In this document: piece by piece, positions 46,070 to 59,103 of the stretch | Layout: every line of letters begins with the position of its first letter | How positions within the stretch are numbered: the stretch's first letter is position 1 | Assembly (NCBI GenBank): GCA_943735955.1 | Contig: OX030966.1 | Location: 2,367,011-2,431,010, forward strand | Source: Piscicola geometra | Taxonomy: Eukaryota > Annelida > Clitellata > Hirudinida > Piscicolidae | Direction of reading: 5' to 3' | Length of the DNA stretch: 64,000 nucleotides | Program-made: the position numbers and the translations under genes | The notes under the pieces: model-generated | Seen by the model: the letters and a program-made list of their open reading frames with translations, nothing else | What the model was told of the DNA's origin: nothing | Database searches by the model: none

Positions 46070-49000
46070 GTGGGTGGTGAAGGGTGACGGGAAAGAAAAG
46101 GTTGAACAGTATTCTAAAAGAATTTAAAAGAAAAAAAAGATAATGAAGATAACATTTTCAACTGAAACGCCAAACTTTTTTGTGATTATGGCGTTAAGTT
46201 GGCTGGCTTAGAAATGACTTTAGTTTCGCATTTTCTTTCTAATCAATCTCTTTCTCAGAAGAACAAACTACAATTTATTCTTAATTGGTATTCGGATTTT
46301 AATGCGAAGGCTTTGTTTTAACGTTCGAATGCATTATTCAAACAAAAACGTTCCTTAACTAACAGCAAGCCCTTCAAGCCTTCATCACGCCACAGAGATT
46401 CCAGCATTAAACACTGTTTCTACTTGCATTATTTGTTGCCATTAGGTTTTCTTCTGGGATTCGAAGCAATCTGCAACAGCGATTCTGTCGGAAGCTTTTA
46501 TGGGAACGAAAATGCCTTCATAAAGCCTTACTTCAGATTTCTAAGTGATGATTTTTGGAAGATGAATTGGTGTTTGTCTTTGAAGTTATTTAATACAGTT
46601 TTTCATCTTTTCATGAAAAATAATTTAACTTCTTTTAACACTTTTTTTAGAATGTTTTATTTGAAAGTCTTATTAATGGAGGGATTGAGGGATATGACTA
46701 ATAAGAGGATTAGAATGATTAAAAAAGTTAAATTTTCGAGAAATCAGAGATAATGAGAATGAATTGAGAATTAAAACTTGTAAGTGCCTTTGAATGCAAT
46801 GCACAAGAATTTTTATGGAGAAGAAGAATTGAGAAGGGTAAAGGGAGGCCTGTTCAATCATTGGAAAGTCTTTGTGTGGATCAGAAGTGGTGGTTGAGAG
46901 AATGCGATGGTGTGATAGAGTTGGTGGGAGAAGCAAAGTTAGAGAGAAAGATAATATGAAAGAGGGTAGTGTGAAAAAGGCTGGTGCTTTAGGTGACGGT
47001 CCAAGAATAATAAATCACACATAAAGCTTCACGATTCGTCGCTCGCGTCAGCCAACTTGAATAAACCCCTAGCTCTTTATTGGTCTCTAACACCCGCTCA
47101 TTCAACTTAAACCATTACGTAGGCAGCCACCAAACAACCATCATCCCCATTCAGCCACTCAACCACCACCCCCATTCCGTCACAACCCCTAGTGCTACCC
47201 ACTACGTTTTCGTGAAACATCAAACTTATATTTCATGAGTTAAAGAGACCGATTAAAAAGGCGTAAATGCAGAAGACCTCGAAAGTCTGATGCTTTAAGA
47301 AGCTTTGTCAGTCAGAATGGTTTGCAGCATTATCTAATCTTCTATTTGGAACCATCTTACGATCGTTTAGTTTGCTTGCTTATGCCTTCTACTACCCAGC
47401 TTTCAACCCTGACCCTAACCCTACCCTCTATCCAACTTTTTTGCTGTTTTATTCAACGTGTACCCATCTTAACTTTATTCACTTTTAAACTTTAATTCAG
47501 GCTAGTCGACTAATTGTAAAACTTTTATAAATTGTTAGTCCTTCATTTGCAAGTTTAATTTGTCAAATATTTATTCACCCTTTATTTCATTCTTATGTTC
47601 ATTTTTCTTTTAATAATCTTATTGATCCATTCTTTGTTCTACTGTTTCTAATTTGATATACATTTTACATTTAGCTTCATTTTTTCTTAAAACGATCTAT
47701 GCCTAGCCCTTTGAAGAAATTAATTTTTCAAATATATCAAACTCTTTTTGCACCCTTATGAGACCCTTTTTAAGCTTTTTCTTCTCAACCCCCTCTTCTT
47801 TTTTTTATTGATCAGATGACATCCATTGGAATGAACCCTTTTGCATCCTAATTGAGAGTTTTGGAAGCTTGAAAAAAGCTTTGAAAAAAAGAAAAAATGA
47901 AAATGCAATTAAAAGACCAAAGAATTTGTTAAAAAATATTTTTTCCATTTTTTATATTGCTTATTGAAGTTTTACTCTAAACTTTTGTTGCCCAAACTTA
48001 AATTTGCATTTTGTGTAGAAGGTTTAGTGAAAAAAGTTGCACGGCACGCATAAAAGATGCATGAATGTCTGAGATAAATTGAAAATTTTTATTTGAGAAA
48101 AGGATGAAAATGTAAATACAAAATGATAAGTTTTAATGTCTATATAGGAGCATTAGAAGCTCAAAAAAGACACTGAAAAAGCTTTTTGAAAAAGATGCAG
48201 AAGGAGAAAGGGACAAAGAAAAGGCGTGAAGGTGTGCAGAAGCTAATTGAATCAGTGAGCTACACAGACTTCGTTCTCACGAAAATCGCTCCCTGAACAC
48301 TAGGCCGTTAAACGCACCAAGTATACGAGCGCCTCCGTGCAGAAGGGAGTTTTAAACATCTACACATCTTTTGCATCTAGAAATCTCCGAATTTTATATT
48401 TCTTTATTAAATATTTCAAATATTTGAAAACAATTTGAGAAAGGCAGTAGAGGTTCTTTTTCAGTAAGGAAACATAATATTGTAATTCTTCCACAAGCCC
48501 ATCATGTATTTTTCCTTCTCTAGTCCCCATTCCAGCTAATCTTTATTCACCCCTTTAGATCACTCCCCAACTTTTCGACTACCACCCTGTAATCTCCTTT
48601 TATCGACCCAGCAAGTCCCATAACTTATTTGATTGCTTATTTTGTGCAGCCTGCATGCGTAAGACCACATAACTTCATAATAATACATCCATGAATCTAT
48701 TATGAATCCATACAACTAGTCATCCATACAACCTGCCTTACTTATAAATACATACGAGCATTAATGGCATAGTAAATACCTTCCCAAGGCTCAGAAGCCG
48801 GCATGCACATTACTTCTTTCACGTATCCCATTCACCCATGAATGCATGCATCCATTAATGCATTCTTGCCTTTTTACTTTCCATTTATTCCAAATAAGTA
48901 TTTATTCGCCCATGCATCAATGAATATTTGTTTTTATGAATGCATACGTCTTTTGAATTACCCAGAAGCCCTAAGTCTTCGGACAATTTTGTCTTTCTTC

Positions 49001-49559
49001 AACTATATTCGAAGATTTGGATATAAAATAAATGTTAAATTTTTTTTATAGAATTAGTAAATTGAAACATATTTTTAACTTTTATTATTAAAAAAAGACC
49101 ACTTTCACTCATTTGTAATGTCTCTTATTAATTTAGAGTTTTTTAACCACTGCATGTCCCTTGATCCCTATAGTGGCATCTATTAACTTATTTTGTTTTA
49201 TTGATTTTTATTATTGTGCTATAATCGTTTTAATATAGTTAATGGAAGATTGATCCAAGAATTTACATATTTTCTTTTCAATGTATCTTTATTTTTGCTG
49301 CTTTGTCTCCTAGGTAAGTTGTTCTACATTTTGATAATTTAGTTGGAGAAGAAATTTTAAAGAAGATTATGCTGCCAATTCTGCTTTGTTAATCTCAAAG
49401 AATGGTCTCTTTTTGTGCACGTCTTTAGTTTTTTTGACTGTCATGTATCTAGTTTAATATTTTAAATATTTTTTTCTTCATTTTCAATGTTTCTCTAATG
49501 TCATTTCGTAGTCTGCAAAACCTTATGGTTGGTACTTAAAATATTTTGAGTATTTCTCT

Positions 49560-49710
49560 TTACGACATGTCTCTAAGATTTCAAAACATTTTAATGGCAT
49601 TTTTTGAATTAAAAAAAAAGCATTATTTTTTCTAGCATTGGATTCCATCCACTGCTTCTATATTTTAAGTGAGGCCTACTACACCTTTAATAATTAATCT
49701 TAATGTTTTT
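49560..49710 (-). pseudogene. Second CR1-like LINE relic
   Basis: The minus strand near 49,650 encodes RPHLKYRSSGWNP, related in DNA and protein to the 41.6-kb relic (shared ccactgcttctatatt on the plus strand). Only this short block is readable. Confidence 0.45.
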
Positions 49711-51559
49711 ATGTCTAGAAATAGATCTAATCAGTTTGAAATCATTTGCTATAATTATGAATAAGTAACAAACAATTTTGTAAAAATGTACTTTAAAACT
49801 TTCTGCAAAGTTAAAATTCTTTAATTGGAAAAAACCTCGAATACTTTTTTTCAACAAACTATTTAACGTTGTCCCGAAGATTTAAGATGTTTAAGATAAT
49901 GGTAGGTTCATCAAAGAAACAAGGTCGGGTTTAAGGGCCTGAAGGGTTTTGAACAATTATCAGCACCACTACAACAAAAGAATCAGGACTTGAGCAACAA
50001 CAGCCTCTTCCCTCATCACTGATAGTTGTAGTTGATCACTAGTATTAATAGTGGTAGTAGTGCCAGAGCAAAAATAATGGTTTTAGAAACGGAAAAATCT
50101 GAAAAAGCAATAACAGCTTTAACAAGTGAAACAACGACCACAATCACAACAGCAACTGCAGCAATAGAGCAGAAGATGACAGAACGCATATGAACAAATG
50201 GAGTCAATCAAGCAACACACACTTCAGCACTTTTCATGACACTGCGTTGATTTGTGGTCTGCATTTAAAACGCTTGCATTATTCAGAATGGGCATCGGGC
50301 TGGTGCTTGTTGTTGGTTTGTTGTTGTTGATGGTTATTGTTGTAGTTGAGGGTTGTTGTTACTTTTTTTTCCCTTTAGGGTTGTTATTGTCTTTGAATGA
50401 TTAAATTTCCTATTAAATGTTGTATAATAAAAAATATTGAATAAAAGAGATAATACTGGAGAAATTTTTCGTTTCGGACTCTCTTTGCACCACGATAGCA
50501 AAATAAGATATAAAACTATTAAAAGCAGTAAACTGAGCTACGAATTGTAACTCAAAAAGGATTAAACACAAATAAAGTTAGAATGCAATAAAAGATGTTA
50601 AATCTCAAGGTAAAGTTAAAACAATTACATGTCAAAAAGCACAAAACAATGAGAGAAAGTGATCGTGGAGGGTTCATGAGGTGTTTGAAGTCTGAAGGGA
50701 GTTGTGTTGGTAGGAGGTGGAGCGGAGTGAGAGATGGATGGGAGGCTGTAGACCTGGAATAATGGAGTGTTATGGAGCGACTGAATAGAAGTATCTGGCT
50801 GAGGTATAATGGTATAAATAGAAAAAAAATAATGCTCGAAAAAGATGTTATTGATATTGATAAAATATGGGGTGCTGAAAATGAGGAAGAAGAGGATGCT
50901 GGTAGTGATGGAGAAATCGAAAAATTCATAGAAAAATCTTTGCTCTGCGAGGTTATCGGAGTGGTCTGTTTAGCACGTGATCACTCATTCTTCTGGCTAT
51001 ACATAGATCCATCTATCCATCCGTCTATCAATCTATCTATCTATCCATCAATCCATGTATCCATGCATCCATTCATCCATTCATTCATTTATCCATTCAT
51101 CTATGCATCCATGCATCCATCCATTTATCTATCTATTCAAATTAAAAATTTATGGATTTATTCATGGCTATTACTAATAATATTATTTAAATTATTTTTT
51201 CATCCACTAATTCAACATTCGATTTTTCATTCCATATAACACTCCATCGAATCATTCAGCAATCAATCGATCGATCCATAGGGGCATTTGTATTGCCAAC
51301 GAGTTACCCCCTTACTTAGCCGCCAATTCGTCTTGTTTTACAATATACCTTTTTGTCCTTCAATCCATCTCTCTTCCTATATCACTAAATATATTTATTT
51401 AGCTATTTTTCCAAGTCTGTGCAATCTATTTATAACTTAGATTTTAAAACTTTTTTTCCAATTCATCTACTCATTTACCATATACATTTATTTATAAGTT
51501 CTTCACCCATTTTTTTAATTAATAATTTTTTTAATTTTTTATTCATCAAGTCATTTTAT

Positions 51560-51760
51560 CAATCCAGTCACCCATCCATCTAGTCATCCATTCATCTGTT
51601 TCTTCATTATTCCATCCATCTATTCATTAATCCATCTATCCATTCATTCATCCTTCTATCTATCTATCCATCCATCCATCTATCCATCCATCCATCCATC
51701 CATCTATCCATCCACCTTTTTCTCCATTCATCATTCCATTCCATTCATCTATCTATTAAC
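51560..51760. repeat. CATC/ATCC-rich simple sequence
   Basis: Irregular (ATCC)n/(ATCT)n tracts; similar tracts lie at 51,005-51,130. No gene supported. Confidence 0.85.
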
Positions 51761-53369
51761 GCATTCTCCTCTAATGTTTAATTCCGAATCTCTTTCTCTT
51801 CAATTGTAACATTAATTTATTCTCGGCTTCATCAGCTGTTATTTCTAATCTTCTCTTCGTACATCATTCATTATTCATCTATCTTCCATTATTCAACTTC
51901 CATCCATCTTTCCATTATTCAACATCCATTCATTCAACTTCCATCTTTTTTCCATTCAAACTTCTATCTTAAGCCATTGATGACTTTCAAGCCTTCAGCA
52001 ACCTTGAACAGACCAAGCATTTGTATCAACCACATCAGCTAAAGCAGACAACCTACAATAACCACATTACACAAGCTATTTGATTCTATGTGATAAGTTT
52101 TCTTCCTTCCACACCACAACACATCAATTTTTCAAAGTTAAAAAAAGTTTGACCCCCCTTGGCAAAAATTGACAAATCCATCTTTGTTCCACTTTATAAG
52201 ATAGTCTCTTTCTATTTCACACCATACCACATTGAATTTCACTCTATAAGATAGTCTTTCTTCATCCTACACTACACCACATTGCATCTCACCAAAAAAA
52301 CAACTTCACCACACCATATTACACTCAAAACGTACAAACATCATACGAGCCGTAACACACTACTTCAACTTGCTCACATCACGCCACATCAACCACTTCA
52401 AAATAAATCACAACACAGCACCATCCACCTCCACTGCACCACATGCCCTTCATTACACGCACCAGCACTCCACATACATCGACTTTTCCACCCTTCTCCA
52501 AGCATTTCTTCCCTCCTATCTTTTCTATTATTTTTTCAATGAGTTTTCGAGGCCAATCAGTCCTTCCATGCATTATATACAACGGCCTTTAATCATTTCC
52601 CAGAGTTAGAAAAAACTTTTTGTTTAAAATATTCAAAAAAATTCTCTGAAACACATTTTTTTAAAGCCACAAAAACTATTTTCTTTGGTGAAGAGTGATG
52701 GTTTATTTGAAGAAGGTGATTAATTCAAGCGTGAGAAGATTGGGGAGTAAGGTTAATGGGAAGGGGGTAGAAATGTGCTGTGTAATATTCTGAATAGGTT
52801 TAATTGGATTAGACCATTGTAAAAAAGATATGGTTTGCGTGAGTCAAATAGGGTCGGCGTATGTGAGATACGAGGCCGTCTATACATAAGTCCTCCTACA
52901 AGGGCGGACATGAGAGGTTTAGGGCGATGAAGATTGCTTGAAGAGTGAGGAAGGGTTTGATTAAGTGATGGCAAGACAAAGATCTTTTTGAGGTTGACAA
53001 GTGACTGTAATGCTGTCACTAAAACAATGGTGCTTTGAGAAGAAACATAATAAAAAAAATAATAAAAGCAATAATAATTTTAGGTTTATATTTATTACTA
53101 AATTCATTTTGCACTTCTCAACGTGGTTTCGAACAAGTTTTATTGCTTTGAAATTGAGAAAAATAGTTGGTCGAAAATAAATATTTAGAAGCTTAAATGG
53201 CTGTTTCGACACTGCTGTAGGAGTTTTGGCCATCAATCAAAGTCGCAACTTCTTACCATTGCAGAAGAAATGCTTTCCACACCCTTTCTCGCTTTTTCAT
53301 CAAAGCTTGACGAATTTCTTGGATGTTCATTTCGTAGCGACAATAAACATCGGAATAGGTTCATTCATT

Positions 53370-53560
53370 GAGGTTCCACCATTGCCACCACCATCACCAC
53401 CACCATTGCCACCACCATTTTCATCATCAGTACCATCAACAAACCATGATTTCTGTCAAAATAATCATTATATCATCATTGCCATCATCACCACCATCAT
53501 CACCACCACCATCATCACCACCACCATCATCATCACCACCTCATCTTTCACCATTTGCAT
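53370..53560. repeat. CCATCACCAC trinucleotide-type array
   Basis: Irregular ccaccatcatcacc repeats giving His/Pro/Ser frames. No splice or domain evidence for a gene. Confidence 0.85.
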
Positions 53561-54871
53561 TCATAAGTTTCAGCGAGCAAGAAAAAGCTTCTACGGAGAT
53601 GCTCATCGGGTCTTATCAAATCAGCTTAATTACTTCACACTGCATGCAGTAAATCTTCATCACAGCACTCTCCTTGCTGTAACTTCCCACTCTACTCTGT
53701 GCAGTGAATCAGCGCAAAGAGTGGATGAAAAATGAAGAAAAGAGAGACTTTGAATGAAAAAGGAAACTGACAAAAATAGGAATGCCAAGATGTGATAAAG
53801 TTGAAAAAAAAGTAATTTAAAAGTTATTCCAAAATTTAAAGGAAATTTTAATATCTTGTGAAACCTCCCAAATTACTTGGCACTTGAGTGTGTTACTTAA
53901 AGAAAGTAAGAAGGAGTTAAAAATGCATTGGTGAGGTCAGGAAACTGTCTGAAGCCAGAAAAGAGAGAGAAAACGAAGAACTGGAAGAAATAAAAGAATA
54001 GTGAATTTCCGTGGAAACAGTGTTGCAAAAAAACAAAGTCATAAGAATTTTGAAAGTTTTAGCAGAATAACACGGAAAGCAAATAGTTTGAAGGGTAAAA
54101 CGTCGCGAAAGCAAACGTTTGCAAACGTAAATGGCAAATAGTATGGTGACTTTTGCATGCCAATAAATGGTTTCCGCTTGAGTGGTTGGTTTGAAGGCAG
54201 ACCGGAGATCAGAGGCTTGCATGTTGCTTGAGGCGTCCAAGTGTGCTTTTTGGTGCAGGGGTTTTGGTGGTTTGTCATGGTATGGTTCTAGGAACTGACG
54301 GTGTTTGTTCTATGTGGTTTGTAAGGCGGTGGAAGAGTTTGCCATAGTGGGCTTTGGGTGTGGTGGCGTGAAGATAAACGGTTTTTCAAAAGAATTTTTC
54401 AAGTAACGGAAAACATAAAGTAAAATTTTTCACCAAAAGTATTGTGACTCTTTTATAACTTTTCTCAAAGGCAGCAAAGCCTTTCTTAAAGACCACACTC
54501 AGCGCCCATAAAATGCTTCAACTCGACGCCTTTAAGTTTCACGCCTTGAAGCTCTTAAAGGCGCATTGCCTTCTACTTAGAAGCAAAATGCCGCTCGTTT
54601 GCAGGTCATTAAGTGGCTCCAAGATCACACATTTTCAATGCATTCTCAACGCATCGTGAATGAACTTTCAATGCATTCTAGGCGCATTTAAATGAATTTC
54701 TCATGCATACTAGCACTTTTTAAATACATTTTAATAATTTTTTCAATAAATTTATTTTTTGGAATTGAAAATAATGCTCTAGAAAAGTGATGAAAAAATC
54801 AATATGTATCTTAATTTTTGGAACTAGATTGCATACTCAACACTGGAGAGTGAAGTATCAAAAAATATAAC

Positions 54872-56022
54872 TAAGGCTGTTCCACGATTAAAAAATTTAA
54901 TCGCCGTTAATCGTTCGATTACAAATTTTAATCGTGTGTTCATCGTATTTAACGCAATGATTTTAACATACTTGACATTAATATAAAATAGTATAAAAGA
55001 AATTTTTCTTACAAATGTAATATAAATTTTATTCAAATTTTTATATAAAAAGTAATCAACATTTTAAAAGAAAAAAATGAACCCACAAATAATAAAGAAT
55101 GCAATTGTCACACATCCTTTTTGAGCCAGTTACTCAAGCAAACAAGTTTGTCAACAAAAGTTAGATCTAAAGAGACTTTTTCTTGCTAACTATGGGTTTA
55201 GACAAGCTGAATAGACGTTCACATGAAACTGTGATTTCAGGAGATGACAAGTACATTCTTTCCAGTTTCGCCAGAATCGGATATGCCCCATCGTGTTGCC
55301 ATCAAACAAGAGGACAACTCTCAAAGCATACTTCAGATTCTTTTTTATAACTTTTATTGATTGACTTAGTAATCATTGAGGTATCTTCATCTTCAGAATC
55401 TGAAGATACATATGTTTGTAGTTCTGTATTTGGCAAGGCTGTATAGTTTGTGAGGTTTTCTTTTCTTCTCATAGTTTCTTTCACTTTTTCATTTTTTGAA
55501 AACATTTAAAAATTTTAAATCGGGGTTCTAATGATGTGACAATTCTTGACCATTGGATATTCTGATTATTTATTCTTTGTTCCAATTTAGGAAGAAATTT
55601 GTATTTGAAACAAATGACACAAGCTAGAAGTGCATATTTTTTGTGTAAAGTGACAAATTGCAAGTAACACTATTGAAAATTTCAAGTATTTTTCACACCC
55701 TAGAAGTTCTGTTGCAAATCTTCAAAAAAAGAAAAGTTTTTTGATGAAATGCAATTTTTCCCATTCGTTTGTTTACTGTAAATTAGTGTTTGTGTTCACT
55801 TGCTGACAATGTAACCAAAACATTAAAAAAACCGTTTAATTTGGATGAGTTCAAATGTATTAAAATTGTTAAGTGCGTTAACTTTTATTAAATGCGTTAA
55901 AATATTTAACGGCGATAAAAATTTTAACGGTCTTTAATTGATTAACGGTCTTTAATTGATTAACGGTCGTTAATTGATCAACGCGTTAATCGAAAGTTAA
56001 CGTAGATTAAAGCACAGCTCTA
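54872..56022 (-). mobile_element. hAT transposon relic (third hAT)
   Basis: Ends read taaggctgttcc and, reversed, tagagctgtgct, imperfect hAT-like terminal repeats. Subterminal regions carry repeated taatcg/gattaacggtc motifs. Flanking 8-mers aatataac and tatataaa share six central bases. The minus strand encodes VTSLEPRFKIFKCF near 55.5 kb and the dimerisation region ILAKLERMYLSSPEITVS then CERLFSLSKPIVSKKKSL near 55.2-55.3 kb. Stops interrupt the frame. Confidence 0.75.
55190..55663 (-). pseudogene. hAT transposase C-terminal half, degraded
   Basis: Contains LEPRFKIFKCFQKM (the DPRFK motif), an acidic Ser-rich linker SSDSEDEDTSM, then after a break AYPILAKLERMYLSSPEIT and SCERLFSLSKPIVSKKKS. 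This order matches the C-terminal portion of hAT transposases. At least two stops or frameshifts are present. Confidence 0.65.
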
Positions 56023-56221
56023 TATATAAAGATTCTTTACCCCGTTTTTCTTAATTATATGTTTCTCAAATCCACACATCATTCTTCTCAAATCTACCTA
56101 ATACATACACTTCTCTTGCATTGCAATAACCTTCATTTTATCATGTTTTGCATTGCAGTACAGTGTATTTAACTTTATTAAATTGTATTGCACTGTATCA
56201 CTTGGCTGTGCTTTATATTTT

Positions 56222-56345
56222 GTTTTAATATATTGTGTTGTGTTTTAATATATTGTGTTGTGTTTTAATATATTGTGTTGTGTTTTAATATATTGTATTG
56301 TGTTTTAATATATTGCATTGGGCTTTAATATATTGTATTGTGTTT
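56222..56345. repeat. ~22-bp minisatellite (tgtgttttaatatattgtgt)n
   Basis: Five to six units with single-base differences, flanked by ATTGT-like sequence similar to that at 12.5 kb. Confidence 0.9.
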
Positions 56346-57436
56346 TGTTAATATATCGCATAAAACTGTAATACATTGTAGTGAATTGCAATGCATCGCA
56401 ATGCTGCTCCATCATGTAGACCACGGACTGCTGGGACATGAGTTCAGGAACAATTCATCATAGACGCCTTCGTAATCTATAACGCTCGGAGTGGCTGTAG
56501 TGGATATATTGGTTCTATTAGCTGTGCTGAGTTTAGTAGTTGTATTAGTTGAAGTGGTTTAGTGGTGGTTTTATTGTAATGTTGAAAGTGGGTCGTTATT
56601 GTATTATACCTATAATAGGTGTCAGTGGTGATAGTAACGGAGCTAAAGACGATTGTGACAGCAAAGAAAGTCGTTTCTGTTAGTTATTGGCTTCTTTTTT
56701 GGCGTTTGAAAGTTATTAATACAAGCTTAATTTTTTAAAGATATAATTAAATTTTTATCAACCATTCACCTAGTCATTTGTTCTTTTTCTACCAACTATT
56801 TTACTTGAGACCATATGCATCATCCACCAGCATCTATTCACATTTAACTAAGTGGGAAATCTAATTTGTATCTCACTTTTTGATCTTCATCTTACTCAGC
56901 CCCTCCACCCACTAAACACAGAGTTTTTCTGTTGTATAACTGTCATACCCTTTAATCAATCAACTTATTTTACCATCCTATCCCACCTACCATCTTCTAC
57001 CCACTTGCTTTCATATCCATCCTTCTTTCCATATCTCTCTTTATCTACTTTATCCCCCTTTCCACTTTCACTGATTAATTTCGTTCACAACATTTTGTTT
57101 TTGGCGAACTCCATGTGCGTGTGTCATGAAATGGCATGCAGTTCGTTCATCTTGCACCAAAACATTCGTTTCTTTTTAGACGATTGTGACTGACAAACTA
57201 TTGCGCGACTTCAGTAAACAATTAATCTTGTTTTTTTAATTTTTATATCTAAAAATTTAGAGCTTTAACAACAATTTATTTTTTCGTGAGTTTTATTTAT
57301 ATATTTTAAATTTCAAAACAATTTGAGAAGATACACGTTTGAGTCATTGTCCTAGCAAACTATTCGAATAAGTGCAAGATATCATGCTTTTTTCAGTATT
57401 CATGTCTTTGTCTAAATATATTAAAATCAAAAGTTT

Positions 57437-57632
57437 TTTTCAAACCATGTAACATTCCATTATTTGTTGCCAATTGAATCGTCAATGTATGATAATTAAT
57501 TGCTGCTTCTAAAATTGATTTTTTCAAGTCTTCATCACACCAGTCCGCATCCACCTTTGCTCCTTCAATCCATTTCCCACCAATACCGCATCGATCCGAG
57601 AATTTCTCAATCGCAGCCTGCTGATCTGCCAT
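57437..57632 (-). CDS. Candidate first exon of an unknown protein
   Basis: ATG at 57632 in good context (GGAAATGG). It encodes ADQQAAIEKFSDRCGIGG, KWIEGAKVDADWCDEDLKK and SILEAAINYHTLTIQLA, then NNGMLH, ending at CATG|GTTTGA, a modest donor. Composition is that of a soluble helical protein and stands out from the surrounding AT-rich DNA. No family recognised. Confidence 0.35.
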
Positions 57633-59103
57633 TTCCGTGAATAATGCGTGAAAAAATCGTTTGCGAATTATTTCTCTTTTCAAAAATATTTTTATATTTT
57701 TTAAAAACAATAGTTTTCAAAAACTATGTGATAGAAATGAACATGGTATTTTGGCTGCAACCCACGAAGAGCGTCTATCCTTCCGTATCGACGATATGTC
57801 AATTCTTTTCTGAAATACAAGAAGCTTTATACGTTTGGTCCTTAGAGGCTTTATTCTGGTTTGTTGAGTCATTCTGTTTGCATCTCAGAGTCCTTTTCTC
57901 TCTCTGATTTCTTCCACCAATTTTTTTGATCAACTCTCAAATTCCATGAATACTTCTAAACACAACACTTTCAAAACTCCTTTCTCATATACTGCTTGGA
58001 AAAAAGAGAAAAAAAGTTAGACATCACAGATACAAAATTGATTAACTGCATTACTCTATTTTATGTTGTGCCAATCTTAATTGGGCGACTTTCCAGCAAA
58101 TCTTTTTCCACTTTTTCTTCCCTTTTCTCTCATTCTTCTTTTCCTTCTTTAATCTTTTATCTACTTAATTTTTTCCATCTTCATTATAAACCTCCCTCCC
58201 TTTATTATTTATCTATCTTTTGTTCGACTCTGCGTGCCATTGTGCTCTTAGTGGCGGTCCTAGTTTCCATTGAATTGCCCACTTGATTATTTATTTACAT
58301 ATATATATGTTTTTGCTTATAAAAGTTTTTTAATTTTAGTTTTATTATTATTATTAGGAATGAAGAATAGTTGTTGTTGTCGCATGCAATAAGCAGAACA
58401 TCGAGTGCAATATTCTGCTACACAATGAACAATTGAAATGTCAGGCGGTTGGTTGAATGAATGTTTCCGCCGTCCTTGTTGCTGTTGTTGTTTCATTTAG
58501 GGTTGATATTTTTGATTTTTATAGTGGCTTAGTGGTGGATTCTGTCGCTTCTATCTCTCCAACCACGAAACTAACTATCTTGTAGTTGCATGTTCAATTC
58601 GATTGAGGATCTTTTGAAGTATGACTTTTGGATTAAAAAAGATAAAACTTATTTTAATTTTTTCTTCCTTATGTCACAGATAGACCTATGTATGATATTT
58701 TTTTTCTTTTTATGAACAACACACGCGCCTTGAAAAGTTTGGAAGAAGCCTTGTGAAGGTTTTTGTACGTCCCATGACAGAAACGGAAAAGTAACAAAAC
58801 TAAGCTATAATAAACTCTCTAGAAAAACAATGCCAAAATTCGACACTTTCTTCAACCCAGAAAGTTGTCACATCATGTAGCTTGAATTATTTCCGAACCT
58901 ATAAACCTCTTATACACGTTTACTATAAACCCATTTCTTTTAAACCCCCAACAACCCTCCACAACTCAACCATGCAGACACAATGACAGATACATGGCCT
59001 TTCTCGTCTTTTCATGATTTTTGTTTACATTTTTTTGCTTAAACTTTAAAAAATCTTTTTTAGTGGTTTTTTTGGGAAATTGTGAAGGCAGTAGTGTTGT
59101 GAC

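Larger units (their letters stand above)
46070..54870. other. AT-rich region 3' of the neuroligin-like exon
   Basis: Probably first intron of the neuroligin-like gene, but this is inference. It contains a CR1-like relic (49.6 kb) and CATC-type simple repeats. No further carboxylesterase-like exon (for example one with the nucleophile-elbow region) was found by eye. Confidence 0.4.

Noticed and set aside
47409..47434. Telomere-like ccctgaccctaaccctaccct
   Set aside because: Only one clean unit amid unrelated sequence.
50772..51239. Plus frame starting MERLNRSIWLRYNGINRK
   Set aside because: The start is intriguing, but the rest is CATC repeat and AT-rich translation. The opposite strand is equally open and no splice site is convincing.
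53226..53735. Plus frame with His/Pro repeats
   Set aside because: Dominated by a CCATCACCAC repeat, with no domain.
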